64,000 bases of DNA from Bacteroidota bacterium (lineage in GTDB: Bacteria; Bacteroidota; Bacteroidia; Bacteroidales; GCA-2711565): assembly GCA_018816945.1 (NCBI GenBank), contig JAHIVC010000006.1:1-64000 (forward strand). The letters are read 5' to 3'. Position numbers and translations under genes: made by a program. Every line of letters begins with the position of its first letter. Position 1 is the stretch's first letter. The notes under the pieces are model-generated. The model saw nothing but the letters and a program-made list of their open reading frames with translations. It was not told the origin of the DNA and made no database searches. This document shows, piece after piece, positions 1 through 8,588 of the stretch.

Positions 1-134
1 GTTACGAGGCTTTGCTTACTTACTACGTAAAGATTGCCCCACATCTTAATGAACCGCTGTATACGAGACCCGTACGTACAGTGGTGTGAGAGGTTCTCCC
101 CATCAGCTAACGCTGGTGGGGCAGCCTACTCGAT
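1..134 (+). mobile_element. Group II intron, 3' end only (domains V and VI)
   Basis: Only the tail of the intron is in the window; the reverse-transcriptase gene would lie to the left. Positions 51-96 fold as a domain V hairpin. GAACC at 51-55 pairs with GGTTC at 92-96, the inner stem CCGCTGTA (54-61) pairs with TACAGTGG (77-84), and the strand carries a CGC catalytic triad. Positions 98-120 form a domain VI stem (CCCCATCAGC with GCTGGTGGGG). The following CAGCCTACTCGAT places a possible branch-point A at 128, seven nucleotides from an AT end at 134. Bacterial group II introns commonly end with a GTGGTGTGAGAGG-like stretch followed by such a stem. The intron sits just past the stop codon of the neighbouring minus-strand hydrolase and does not interrupt it. 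The exact 3' boundary (134 or 135) is inferred. Confidence 0.75.
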
Positions 135-148
135 TGTGCGTTCGTGCA

Positions 149-1285
149 TTATTTTTTATCAAGCCAATTAATCATTGTGTCAAGGCTCAGTTTAATATTT
201 CCTATCGAGCAATGATTACTGGCATGGTCTTTTTTAGTAAATACAATATCCGTCACAGATTTAGCATTTGTCAATGATTTAATCAAAGGTGCATGCAGCT
301 TATATGGAATAAAATGGTCATCCTTACCTGTAATTACCATCACGTCTTGAGTAATTTTATCAGCATGCAAATTTTTACTATTCATCTGCCATGCGTATTC
401 AAAGGCATCCATTGGAACGTTAATTTTGGTAATGTACATGATATTGCTATTTCTCCATGCTTCCATTCCTCCCTTTTTAATTCCTTTCAAAGCAACTTTG
501 TTAGAACCCTCTCTCATGTATTTTTTGAAGAAATCCATCATCCAACGGGCTATTGCAGGCGGAATTTTATAATTATCATACGCTCCACCTGTAGAAATTA
601 CCCAATAAATTCGAGGTTCAAAAGCTGCAGCCCTTAAACAAAGCCAGCCGCCAAGAGACATTCCCAGCAAAGCAGCTTCTGTAATTCTAAAATAATCCAA
701 AATTGTCTTAACTGGTTTTTCCCATTCAAAGTCGAATGGAATATTAAATTTCTTAACAGTTTTTCCTTGTCCTGGCCCATCGAATGCTATAACTTCATAG
801 CCTTTTATTGCGAAATACCATGCTACTGAATAAAATTCCTCAATAAATGAGTCAAAACCGAAGTGAATAAGAATGGTTCCTTTTTTTATTTCAGACTTGT
901 TAGGCATTCTCAATACATGAAGGAATGATTCGTTATAAGGCACTTTTTCTACATGCACTCCCTCTAATGGCATATTTGAATAAAACAAATCTATGAACTT
1001 ATCATAAAGCAATTCTTTATCTTCCTGTCCGTATAGAGTGTAAAATTCAGCAGCACGATAAAAGAATGAGGCTTCAATGTTTTTCCCAGAACCCAGTTTG
1101 CTTTCTGCTTGCTCCAACATTACAGATTTCCAGTCACTAAATTTCCGAATTTTTTGAGCTGCTGTTTTTAAGTCGTCGTGCGACAAATACCCTAATGAGT
1201 GCCATCGGTTAAGCTGGAAATTATATAACTGCTTTTTATGAAAATAATGATAACCAATTGGAAATGAAAATAAATCTGAGTCCAT
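149..1285 (-). CDS. alpha/beta-fold hydrolase
   Basis: A 378-residue cytoplasmic protein without a signal peptide. The C-terminal half is an alpha/beta hydrolase: an oxyanion-side HFGFDSF segment near 141, FDGPGQG near 168-174, a nucleophile elbow GMSLGG with Ser210, the acid in GKDDHF (Asp322 or 323) and a likely catalytic His358 in SNHC. The N-terminal 110 residues are helical and resemble the cap or leader seen in hydrolases of the dihydropseudooxynicotine-hydrolase / FrsA-like type. Substrate cannot be told from sequence; ester, peptide or C-C bond cleavage are all possible. It stands alone: 156 bp separate it from the next gene upstream, and a group II intron end lies 14 bp past its stop codon. 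Confidence 0.8.
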   Translation of the reverse strand: MDSDLFSFPIGYHYFHKKQLYNFQLNRWHSLGYLSHDDLKTAAQKIRKFSDWKSVMLEQAESKLGSGKNIEASFFYRAAEFYTLYGQEDKELLYDKFIDLFYSNMPLEGVHVEKVPYNESFLHVLRMPNKSEIKKGTILIHFGFDSFIEEFYSVAWYFAIKGYEVIAFDGPGQGKTVKKFNIPFDFEWEKPVKTILDYFRITEAALLGMSLGGWLCLRAAAFEPRIYWVISTGGAYDNYKIPPAIARWMMDFFKKYMREGSNKVALKGIKKGGMEAWRNSNIMYITKINVPMDAFEYAWQMNSKNLHADKITQDVMVITGKDDHFIPYKLHAPLIKSLTNAKSVTDIVFTKKDHASNHCSIGNIKLSLDTMINWLDKK

Positions 1286-1441
1286 TTATATTATTTTTTC
1301 ATTTTAGTTTCAAGTCTGTCAGTAATGCTGTCTTGCATGACGCACAACTATGTTATTTGTACATGTTTACAGTACAATATATGTCAAATTTGGATATAAT
1401 GTATAGGGTTTATGATTTTATTTTAAGCCCCAAAGTTTTAA

Positions 1442-1846
1442 TTATTCAATCCCAAAAACCTTAACCAACTCATCCGGTAAAAAAGGGCGTCCCTTTTCAT
1501 TAATAGAGGTTCCAATAACCAAAGCATTAACAATCAATTTTTGATCTGGTAATCGGTAAATGCTTTGTCTGAATCCAAATCGAAGTGGCGAGAGTCGTTC
1601 TATTTTTACATCTACCACAAATTTATCGCCGCTTCTTAATGAAAATTGATAATCAATTTCAATTCTTTTTACAACCAAATTAATCCCTCTGGCAGTCAGG
1701 TCGGCAAAATCCAAATTAATTGCTTTGAGGTATTGATGACGGGTATGTTCGAGATAGTTTTGGTAAACCGAATTGTTCACAATTCCCTGCATATCGCATT
1801 CGTAATCGCGTACATCCATTTCCAGTTTGAAGGTATATTCTTCCAT
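1442..1846 (-). CDS. acyl-CoA thioesterase, hot-dog fold (YbgC / 4HBT type)
   Basis: A 134-residue single hot-dog domain. The N-terminal part VRDYECDMQGIVNNSVYQNYLEHTR matches the 4-hydroxybenzoyl-CoA thioesterase pattern, in which an Asp next to a G-[IV]-[VL]-x-[NH] turn begins the catalytic helix; here the Asp is in CDMQGIVNN. It probably hydrolyses acyl-CoA thioesters in the cytoplasm; chain length is not predictable. It lies 7 bp behind priA on the same strand, so it is likely the last gene of the pfkA / aminotransferase / priA transcription unit. Its length is normal for the family. Confidence 0.85.
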   Translation of the reverse strand: MEEYTFKLEMDVRDYECDMQGIVNNSVYQNYLEHTRHQYLKAINLDFADLTARGINLVVKRIEIDYQFSLRSGDKFVVDVKIERLSPLRFGFRQSIYRLPDQKLIVNALVIGTSINEKGRPFLPDELVKVFGIE

Positions 1847-1853
1847 ATTTTAA

Positions 1854-4343
1854 TTATTGTGGGTCAACATCAATGATCATAGAAACCCCAGTAAACTTTC
1901 TGTTTTTATTGAATTGATCAAGTATTTCCTTTAGTTCCAGCTTTGCTTTACCCAGTGCATTGGTTTTTTCTGTTTTCAGCAGAATATGTTTGATGTATAA
2001 ATTTTTAATTCTGGAAACCATTGGATATTCAGGGCCCAAAACCAGCTCACCAAAGTGTGCCCTTAATTTATTTGCAAGTTCGGCAGAAGCAGCGTTTAAA
2101 ATATTATAATCTTTGTGTTTTAAACGAATTTCAATCAGCCGGTAAAAGGGCGGATATTTGAAATTAATCCGTTCCTGAATAATGTCCTTATAGGTTTTTG
2201 CGTAATTATTATCGATCACATCCCTGATCACCGAATGGTAAGGATTATAAGTTTGAATGATCACTTTCCCGCGTTTGTTCTTTCTACCTGCCCTTCCACT
2301 TACCTGGGCCATCATTTGGTAACTTCTTTCCGGAGAACGAAAATCGGGATAGCTTAACATATTGTCCGCGTTCAAAATACCAACTACGCTCACATTGTCG
2401 AAGTCCAAACCTTTGGTCACCATTTGGGTGCCTACCAAAATATCAATGGCGTTATTTTCAAAATCTGTAATAATTTTCTGATATGCATATTTTGATCGGG
2501 TTGTATCGAGATCCATTCGCATGATGCGGATTTTCGGATACAAAAGGGCAAGCTCTTCCTCAACTTTCTCCGTACCAAACCCTTTCATGAGCACTTTAGG
2601 ATTCCCGCAATTGGGGCATTTCTCGGGTATTTTTGTTGAATAACCGCAATAATGACAACGTAAATGATCACTGTGTTTGTGGTAAGTCAATGTCACATCA
2701 CATCGAATACATTCCGGAATCCAATTACAGACATCGCATTCCAGTCGCAATGAAAAACCGCGGCGGTTTTGGAACAAAATAACCTGTTCTTTATTTTCCA
2801 ATGCTTCATCAATATGCTTTAAAAGGAAAGACGAAAAATGAGAATGCATTTGTTTCTTCTTCGTCGCATCCTTAATATCAGCAACCAATATTTCGGGCAT
2901 ACTGATGTTTCCGTATCGATCATTCAATTCGACCAATCCATATTTTTGATGGCTTGCATTATAATAAGTTTCGATACTTGGTGTGGCAGAACCCAACAAG
3001 GTTTTTGCAGAATGCAAACCGCCAAGATAAATGGCTGAGTCGCGGGCATTGTATCTTGGAGCCGGATCAAATTGTTTGTATGAATTATCATGTTCTTCAT
3101 CTACAATGATGAGCCCTAAATTCTCGAAAGGTAAAAAGAGGGCCGAACGTGGGCCGATAATAATTTTGTAAGGCGGCTCTTCAATACCTGATTTTTGGGT
3201 GACTTTATTCCAGATTTCAACCCTTTCGTGTTTATTGTACCGCGAATGATAAACCCCAACCGCTGCCCCAAAATACTTTTGAAGTCGGGTGATTATTTGC
3301 GTTGTTAAAGCAATTTCGGGTAAAAGATAAAGAACCTGTTTTCCTTTTTTTATGGTCTCGTCAATGAGTTTGATGTAAATTTCAGTCTTACCGCTAGAGG
3401 TTACGCCATGAAGCAAAACCACGTCTTTTTCTTCAAAAATTGTATTAATTTGATCGAATGCCGTGCATTGAGATTCGCTAAGTTCAATAGATGAAATCTT
3501 ATTTGTGGCATCAGTAGACAGAAGGCGACTGCTTAATTTCTGATATTTTTGGAGGATCCCTTTTTCAACCAAAGCATTGAGTTGGGCGACCGAGGCATCC
3601 ACACTTTTAAGTAATTCGCTTTGCTTGACTTCTTCCTTACCCTTTCCTCTATTTTGGGAAAGATTGATTAAAGACATGAGTAACTGAACTTGTTTAAAAG
3701 CTCTCTTACTGAGTGTTTCAAATGCTTCCCGAAGCTTCAGTTCATCTTCTGAATATTCCTTTGTAATCCTGATATAGGTGATGAGTTTTGGAAGAAATTC
3801 TTCATTTAATTCCTCCACCACAATGATGAGGTTTTTATCGATCATTGTTTTGAGGAGCGGGATGGTTTTTTGTAAGCCGGTTAATTGGGTAACCTCCGAA
3901 ATCGTAATTTTTTTTCTGGCAAGAAGGGCCTCGGTAATGATGAATTCATTTTCATTTAAAACGATTTGGTCGGGAATAAATGAAGGGTGTAAAATGATCT
4001 GAGATTCGCTGATCAGTTTTAAACCCTGAGGTAAGGCGGCGTTCATCACTTCTCCAACCGTGCACATATAATAGGTTGCTATCCATTCCCAAAAACAAAA
4101 TTGTTTTTCTGTGACAATCGGAAACTCATCTAAAATGGCAGAAATATATTTAGGTGCATAATCAGGCGCGGTTTGGTTAAGCTCGCGTATCAGTGCCGTG
4201 TAAATTTTCTTCCTTCCGAATTGCACGATCACCCTTTGCCCGACTTTCACTGCTTCATTCATCTCGTACGGAACCCGGTAAGTAAAATAACCGGGAACCG
4301 GCAAAGGCAGCAAAACCTGGGCAAAGATCGTGATCCTATCCAT
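1854..4343 (-). CDS. priA: primosomal protein N' (replication restart helicase PriA)
   Basis: An 829-residue 3'-to-5' superfamily 2 DNA helicase that reloads the replisome at stalled or repaired forks. The N-terminal DNA-binding region covers about 1-110. Walker A is GVTSSGKT (313-320), Walker B DEEH (415-418), followed by GSATPS (451-456). Eight cysteines in four pairs between 536 and 579 (CDVC, CIRC, CHYC, CPNC) form the two zinc-binding sites typical of PriA. Length and motif order are normal. The gene starts 6 bp after the stop of the class V aminotransferase gene and is followed 7 bp later by a thioesterase, so all are probably cotranscribed. Identification is secure. Confidence 0.97.
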   Translation of the reverse strand: MDRITIFAQVLLPLPVPGYFTYRVPYEMNEAVKVGQRVIVQFGRKKIYTALIRELNQTAPDYAPKYISAILDEFPIVTEKQFCFWEWIATYYMCTVGEVMNAALPQGLKLISESQIILHPSFIPDQIVLNENEFIITEALLARKKITISEVTQLTGLQKTIPLLKTMIDKNLIIVVEELNEEFLPKLITYIRITKEYSEDELKLREAFETLSKRAFKQVQLLMSLINLSQNRGKGKEEVKQSELLKSVDASVAQLNALVEKGILQKYQKLSSRLLSTDATNKISSIELSESQCTAFDQINTIFEEKDVVLLHGVTSSGKTEIYIKLIDETIKKGKQVLYLLPEIALTTQIITRLQKYFGAAVGVYHSRYNKHERVEIWNKVTQKSGIEEPPYKIIIGPRSALFLPFENLGLIIVDEEHDNSYKQFDPAPRYNARDSAIYLGGLHSAKTLLGSATPSIETYYNASHQKYGLVELNDRYGNISMPEILVADIKDATKKKQMHSHFSSFLLKHIDEALENKEQVILFQNRRGFSLRLECDVCNWIPECIRCDVTLTYHKHSDHLRCHYCGYSTKIPEKCPNCGNPKVLMKGFGTEKVEEELALLYPKIRIMRMDLDTTRSKYAYQKIITDFENNAIDILVGTQMVTKGLDFDNVSVVGILNADNMLSYPDFRSPERSYQMMAQVSGRAGRKNKRGKVIIQTYNPYHSVIRDVIDNNYAKTYKDIIQERINFKYPPFYRLIEIRLKHKDYNILNAASAELANKLRAHFGELVLGPEYPMVSRIKNLYIKHILLKTEKTNALGKAKLELKEILDQFNKNRKFTGVSMIIDVDPQ

Positions 4344-4349
4344 TAATCT

Positions 4350-5582
4350 TTAAAATAATCGATCCAAAACTGCTATCAAGCGATCAACTTCTTCGAGGGT
4401 GTTGTAGTGAACCATACTTACCCTGATTACGCCATCTGTTTTACTGTAATCAAGCGCATCCATTAATCGTCTTGCATAGAAATCACCATGGCGAATTCCA
4501 ATTTTATAATCGTCCACCTTTTTTGTGATGGTGCTACTTACAACACTTTTAATCACGAATGAAACAGTAGAAACCCGTTTATCCGGATTGGCATCTGGGC
4601 GACCAATAATCCTTACATTTTTCTTTTTATTTAAAAAATCCAATAATCGTTGGGTTAATTCTGCTTCGTGAGTGGCAAAAAGGGTATATATTTTTTTGAA
4701 AGATTCCCTTGTATATTGATCTTTAATTTCAGGGAAATGTGCTTTCACCAAAGCACCTAAATAATCCCTGTATCCTAAATAACCATAGCTTAACTCATAA
4801 TTGGCACTTCCGGGTTGCAGTTTATATGGGATGTCATCTTCCTGAATAAAAAAGTGATTGATGTTGGGCAATTTCTCAAGAATTTCTTTTCGTCCGTAGA
4901 GTGCAGAATAATGAGGTCCATAAACTTTGTAAAAAGAAAAAACATAAAAATCCACATCCAAATCCTGAACATCAGGCATACGATGAGGCATATAAGCCAC
5001 TGAATCGACACAAAGGTAACTATTGTTTTGATGAACAATTTTGGCGATTTCTTTGATCGGGTTTATCGTTCCTAAAATATTAGAAGCATGCGTTAAGGAA
5101 ACCAATCGGGTTTTTGGGGTCAAAAGTTTTTTCAGATCATCAAGATCCATTTCTAAACTTGTCTGGTTTATTTCCCAAAACTTGATCACAATGCCTTGTT
5201 TTTGAAGGTTATACCATCCTCCAACATTTGCTTCATGATCGCAATTGGTTACAATAATTTCATCACCCGGGCTGAGGGTTTGAACGAAACCGGAGGTCAG
5301 TTGCCTTAAAAGCATAGTAGTTGAAGAACCGAATATCACTTCTGATACGTCACGTGCATTAATCAAATCTGCAACGAATCGATATCCTTCCCTTACCCGT
5401 TTACCGGCAGTTTCCGAAATTTCATAACTGGCCCCAAGCTGAACATCTGAAGTTAATAGATATTCGCTGATCCGATCGACAACCGATTTAACGGTTTGCG
5501 AACCTCCGGCATTATCAAAATAAGTCCATTCGCCACTTAGAGCAGGAAATTGTTTTCTTACAAAGTTTAAGTTTAATTCCAT
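4350..5582 (-). CDS. PLP-dependent class V aminotransferase, cysteine desulfurase-like
   Basis: A 410-residue fold-type I PLP enzyme. It starts with YFDNAGGSQ (21-29), typical of the group II cysteine desulfurase family. It has the PLP-stacking His116 in CDHEANV, Asp193 in CVDSVAY and the Schiff-base Lys219 in FSFYKVYGPH. The C-terminal active-site segment reads GIRHGDFYARRL, where SufS-type desulfurases have a Cys (GHHCA); no Cys is visible there. It therefore looks like the cysteine-desulfurase-related family without the catalytic Cys, and sulfur transfer should not be assumed. Its true substrate is unknown. It sits between pfkA and priA with 6-bp gaps on both sides. Confidence 0.85.
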   Translation of the reverse strand: MELNLNFVRKQFPALSGEWTYFDNAGGSQTVKSVVDRISEYLLTSDVQLGASYEISETAGKRVREGYRFVADLINARDVSEVIFGSSTTMLLRQLTSGFVQTLSPGDEIIVTNCDHEANVGGWYNLQKQGIVIKFWEINQTSLEMDLDDLKKLLTPKTRLVSLTHASNILGTINPIKEIAKIVHQNNSYLCVDSVAYMPHRMPDVQDLDVDFYVFSFYKVYGPHYSALYGRKEILEKLPNINHFFIQEDDIPYKLQPGSANYELSYGYLGYRDYLGALVKAHFPEIKDQYTRESFKKIYTLFATHEAELTQRLLDFLNKKKNVRIIGRPDANPDKRVSTVSFVIKSVVSSTITKKVDDYKIGIRHGDFYARRLMDALDYSKTDGVIRVSMVHYNTLEEVDRLIAVLDRLF

Positions 5583-5588
5583 AAAAAT

Positions 5589-6569
5589 TTAATTTGAAAG
5601 TACCCGAGCCATTTCGAGTAAGTGTTTATTAATTGTTTGATGATGTTTAATGGCTTTTGAAAATAAGGTAAATGCAGTTTTATTGTTTACGATACCAACC
5701 ATCATTCCACGTTTCCCTTTCAATAAAGCAATAACCGCTTCATAGCCCAGTTTGCTTGCCAGTAAGCGGTCGTTGCAACTTGGCGATCCCCCTCGTTGGA
5801 TATGTCCTAAAATGGTTACCCTTGTTTTAAATTCAGGAAAATTATTTTCAATGTGTTTGGCTACTTCATAGGCGCCTCCGGAGTCGTCACCTTCGGCTAC
5901 GATAATAATGCCTGTTTTTTTGTTTCGGCGCCAATCATGTTTTAATTTCTGAAGCAGTGAATTGTAATAGGTTTTGGTTTCCGGGATCAGGATGTCTTCC
6001 GCCCCGCATGCAATACCGCTATGCAACGCTATAAATCCAGCATCGCGGCCCATTACTTCAATGATGAAAAGTCGGTCATGGGATGTAGCTGTATCCCGGA
6101 TTTTGTCTACCGCTTCAACTACAGTGTTAATGGCTGTATCAAAACCAATGGTAAAATCCGATCCATATAAATCATTGTCAATGGTGCCCGGCAGGCCGAT
6201 CATCGGAAATCCAAATTCTTCTTCAAAGATGCAAGCACCGGTAAAGGTACCATCGCCACCAATAGCAACAACGGCATCAATATTTTCTTTCTTCAGTGCC
6301 AGAAAGGCTTTTTGTCGACCTTCTTTAGTTCTAAATTCTTCACTTCGGGCCGTTTTTAAAATGGTTCCACCACGCTGGATGATATTTGACACATCTGTGG
6401 TTTCAAGTTTTTTAAAATCTCCGTTGATCATTCCGTCATATCCATTGAGAATTCCAACAACTTCCAAATCATTGGAAATGGCGGTCCGAACAATAGCCCG
6501 GATAGCAGCATTCATTCCCGGTGAATCACCACCCGAGGTAAAAACGCCAATTTTTTTGATAGGTAACAT
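5589..6569 (-). CDS. pfkA: ATP-dependent 6-phosphofructokinase
   Basis: A 326-residue glycolytic enzyme converting fructose 6-phosphate and ATP to fructose 1,6-bisphosphate. The N terminus IKKIGVFTSGGDSPGMNAAI holds the ATP-binding GGDSPGMN. GGDGTFTGA is the second phosphate-binding motif; the Gly after the second Asp (GGDGT) suits ATP rather than pyrophosphate use. PGTIDND carries the catalytic Asp, MGRDAG binds the sugar phosphate, and HIQRGGSPS is the C-terminal signature. Length is that of the classic bacterial PfkA. It is the first gene of a tight minus-strand block ending with the thioesterase; a palindromic repeat separates it from the methyltransferase gene upstream. Confidence 0.96.
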   Translation of the reverse strand: MLPIKKIGVFTSGGDSPGMNAAIRAIVRTAISNDLEVVGILNGYDGMINGDFKKLETTDVSNIIQRGGTILKTARSEEFRTKEGRQKAFLALKKENIDAVVAIGGDGTFTGACIFEEEFGFPMIGLPGTIDNDLYGSDFTIGFDTAINTVVEAVDKIRDTATSHDRLFIIEVMGRDAGFIALHSGIACGAEDILIPETKTYYNSLLQKLKHDWRRNKKTGIIIVAEGDDSGGAYEVAKHIENNFPEFKTRVTILGHIQRGGSPSCNDRLLASKLGYEAVIALLKGKRGMMVGIVNNKTAFTLFSKAIKHHQTINKHLLEMARVLSN

Positions 6570-6653
6570 ATTCGCTTTTTGAGTTGAGTCAAATTTAAGG
6601 TTTTTTTAATCGTAATGTTTGATTTAGATAATGGATTTGGTTGAAAATTAAAA

Positions 6654-6735
6654 TGTCATTCCGGTTTTTGCAAAAGCAAAATACCGGAATCTAAAAATGC
6701 TCAAAAGAAAGATTCCTGCATTCGCAGGAATGACA
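6654..6735. repeat. MITE-like element with terminal inverted repeats
   Basis: An 82-bp block bounded by perfect inverted ends TGTCATTCC (6654-6662) and GGAATGACA (6727-6735). Inside are two more hairpins: ATTCCGGT (6658-6665) with ACCGGAAT (6683-6690), extended inward by TTTTGC/GCAAAA, and ATTCCTGC (6712-6719) with GCAGGAAT (6724-6731). The unit lies between the methyltransferase gene and pfkA. This kind of ATTCCTGC...GCAGGAATGAC palindrome occurs as a dispersed repeat in many bacteria; only one copy is visible here, so mobility is inferred. Confidence 0.6.
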
Positions 6736-6782
6736 AAAAACAGAGCCAAGAACATATTAATAGAGTTCTGGAATACTGAAAA

Positions 6783-7970
6783 TTATTTCTTCCGATCTGG
6801 GTTTTGATCCGATTTCGAAAATTTCCGGCTGCCTTCATAAACTTCGAATTTGGCAAAACGGCATTCGATCGGGCCATTGAAAACAATGATTTTTTTTGAA
6901 GGCCGAAGTCCGACAAATTTTAAAGCATCTAAATTCCCACTCAATACCCAGGCTTTAAATCCGGCATATTTTGTTTTAAGCTGGTCTCCAATCATTTTAT
7001 ATAAGCCAATGATATCGCTTTCTTCAAGCCGGTCACCATAAGGTGGATTGGTGATCAAAGTACCATTTTTAAATGGTGTCGGGAGTTCCTCGAAGGAAGT
7101 ATGCCTTAGTTCAATATCTTTATGAAATCGGGCAGATATTAAGTTTTCTTTTGCAATGGAAATTGCTTTAAATGAATGATCGATTCCTATAATTTGATGA
7201 TTAAAATCTTTTTGGTTTAGAAGGGCTTCCTTACAAATCTCTTCCCATAAATCTTTGTCGAAATCATTCCAATACATAAATCCAAAATCTTTGCGATAAA
7301 ATCCGGCAGGAATTCCATAGGCTTGCATGGCTGCTTCTATAAGCAAAGTCCCCGATCCGCACATGGGGTCGATCAAATCGGTTTGGCCGTTCCACTCACT
7401 GAGTTTGACCAAACCGGCAGCAAGCACTTCATTTAAAGGAGCTTTATCCACTTGTCCGCGATACCCTCTTTTGTGTAATGAACTTCCGGAACTATCAAGT
7501 GAAACCGAGCAATTTTCCCTGAAAATGTGAATGTTAATTTGTAAGTCAGGGTTGTCGACATCAACATTGGGTCTGCGGCCATATTTATTTCGGAAAGCAT
7601 CAACTACCGCATCCTTGCTTTTTAATGCCGCGAATTTTGAATGAGTAATAACCGAATTGCTTACAACTGCATGAATAGCCAGTGTTTGGTCAACATCCAT
7701 GTAATTCCACCATTCGATTTTAAGTAATTGATCGTACAATTCATTTTCGTCAGCACAGGTAAACGAAGCAATAGGCTTTAAAATTCTGATGGCGGTATAA
7801 CACAGATAATTGGCTTTGTACATGGTTGATTTGTTGCCTTCAAAGCTCACGGCCCGGTTAATAGGTTCAACTTTAGTGGCACCAATAGCTGTTAACTCAT
7901 CGGCTAAAATCGACTCCAGACCAAAAAAGGTTGTGGCAATCATTGTGTATTTATCGCTTTTATTTTCCAA
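6783..7970 (-). CDS. rlmL: THUMP-domain RNA methyltransferase (RlmL N-domain type, 23S rRNA m2G)
   Basis: A 395-residue S-adenosylmethionine-dependent methyltransferase. A THUMP RNA-binding region occupies about 40-165, with NRAVSFEGN and a ferredoxin-like start that includes FFGLE. It is followed by the RFLG-like SLDSSGSSLHKRGYR segment and a Rossmann methyltransferase domain with motif I DPMCGSGT and motif IV TNPPYG. This matches the stand-alone protein equivalent to the N-terminal half of E. coli RlmL, which makes m2G2445 in 23S rRNA. The C-terminal RlmK half is absent, as is usual outside Gammaproteobacteria. The last 20 residues are basic. Older annotations call such proteins N6-adenine DNA methylases because of the NPPY motif; the THUMP domain argues for RNA. 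Confidence 0.85.
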   Translation of the reverse strand: MENKSDKYTMIATTFFGLESILADELTAIGATKVEPINRAVSFEGNKSTMYKANYLCYTAIRILKPIASFTCADENELYDQLLKIEWWNYMDVDQTLAIHAVVSNSVITHSKFAALKSKDAVVDAFRNKYGRRPNVDVDNPDLQINIHIFRENCSVSLDSSGSSLHKRGYRGQVDKAPLNEVLAAGLVKLSEWNGQTDLIDPMCGSGTLLIEAAMQAYGIPAGFYRKDFGFMYWNDFDKDLWEEICKEALLNQKDFNHQIIGIDHSFKAISIAKENLISARFHKDIELRHTSFEELPTPFKNGTLITNPPYGDRLEESDIIGLYKMIGDQLKTKYAGFKAWVLSGNLDALKFVGLRPSKKIIVFNGPIECRFAKFEVYEGSRKFSKSDQNPDRKK

Positions 7971-8015
7971 GGTGTTAAGATTCTAATGTGGATACCTGAT
8001 TCTTCTTTGCTAGCA

Positions 8016-8100
8016 AGTGCCTAGAGTTTGGAGTGCCTAAAATACTTCAAGTTATTCATTTATATAACTTTAGGCACTTCAAAATTTAGCTCACTTTAAG
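8016..8100. repeat. GTGCCTA palindromic/direct repeat cluster
   Basis: The motif AGTGCCTA occurs at 8016 and again at 8032. AGTGCCTAAA (8032-8041) is the exact inverse of TTTAGGCACT (8069-8078), giving a 10-bp stem with a 27-nt loop. Further degenerate AGTAC/AAGTACTT pieces follow to about 8106. It fills most of the gap between two divergent genes. There is no poly-T run after the stem, so it is listed as a repeat and not as a terminator. Confidence 0.5.
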
Positions 8101-8150
8101 TACTTCTAAATTAAAAACAAAAGTACTAATAATTTAGCGGGACTTTTCCC

Positions 8151-8158
8151 TATTTTTG
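8151..8158 (+). promoter_or_regulatory. Bacteroidota-type -7 box for the MazG-like gene
   Basis: TATTTTTG fits the Bacteroidota -7 consensus TAnnTTTG and lies 22 bp before the ATG at 8181. No clear -33 TTG is found at the right spacing, so this is a weak call. Confidence 0.35.
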
Positions 8159-8180
8159 GTTTAATTAAATCATACAACCA

Positions 8181-8507
8181 ATGACTATTCAAGAAGCACA
8201 ACAAACCGTTGATGATTGGATCAAAGAAAACGGAGTCAGGTATTTTAATGAACTGACCAATATGGCAATCCTTACAGAAGAGGTTGGGGAAGTAGCCCGC
8301 ATTATTGCCCGAAAATACGGAGAACAATCATTCAAAAATGAAGAAGGTGAAATAGATCTGGCAAATGAATTTGCCGATGTATTGTTTGTGTTGATATGTT
8401 TGGCCAATCAAACAGGCGTTGATCTTACCGAAGCCCTGAAAATTAATTTGGATAAAAAAACAAAAAGAGATAAATTTCGCCACGCAAATAATCCGAAATT
8501 AAAATAA
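8181..8507 (+). CDS. MazG-like nucleotide pyrophosphohydrolase
   Basis: A 108-residue all-alpha NTP pyrophosphohydrolase of the MazG/dUTPase-like family. The metal-binding pairs are visible: EEVGE near 33-37 on one helix and EFADVLF near 62-68 on a later helix, giving the EExxE and ExxD pattern. Such single-domain enzymes hydrolyse non-canonical or excess (d)NTPs to monophosphates and pyrophosphate in the cytoplasm. The reading frame opens with ATG just after a TAnnTTTG box. It is divergent from the methyltransferase gene and probably monocistronic, since 81 bp separate it from the next gene. Confidence 0.88.
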   Translation: MTIQEAQQTVDDWIKENGVRYFNELTNMAILTEEVGEVARIIARKYGEQSFKNEEGEIDLANEFADVLFVLICLANQTGVDLTEALKINLDKKTKRDKFRHANNPKLK

Positions 8508-8588
8508 GGTTTTTGTAATAAAATATTCTTTTTTGATTCTAATACTATTTAGAATTCCAAATCATCATATTATAAATAATTCAAATTT

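Noticed and set aside
5974-6582. A long open frame on the plus strand opposite pfkA (about 200 codons)
   Set aside because: It is antisense to a clear 6-phosphofructokinase and its product has no sensible composition or motif.
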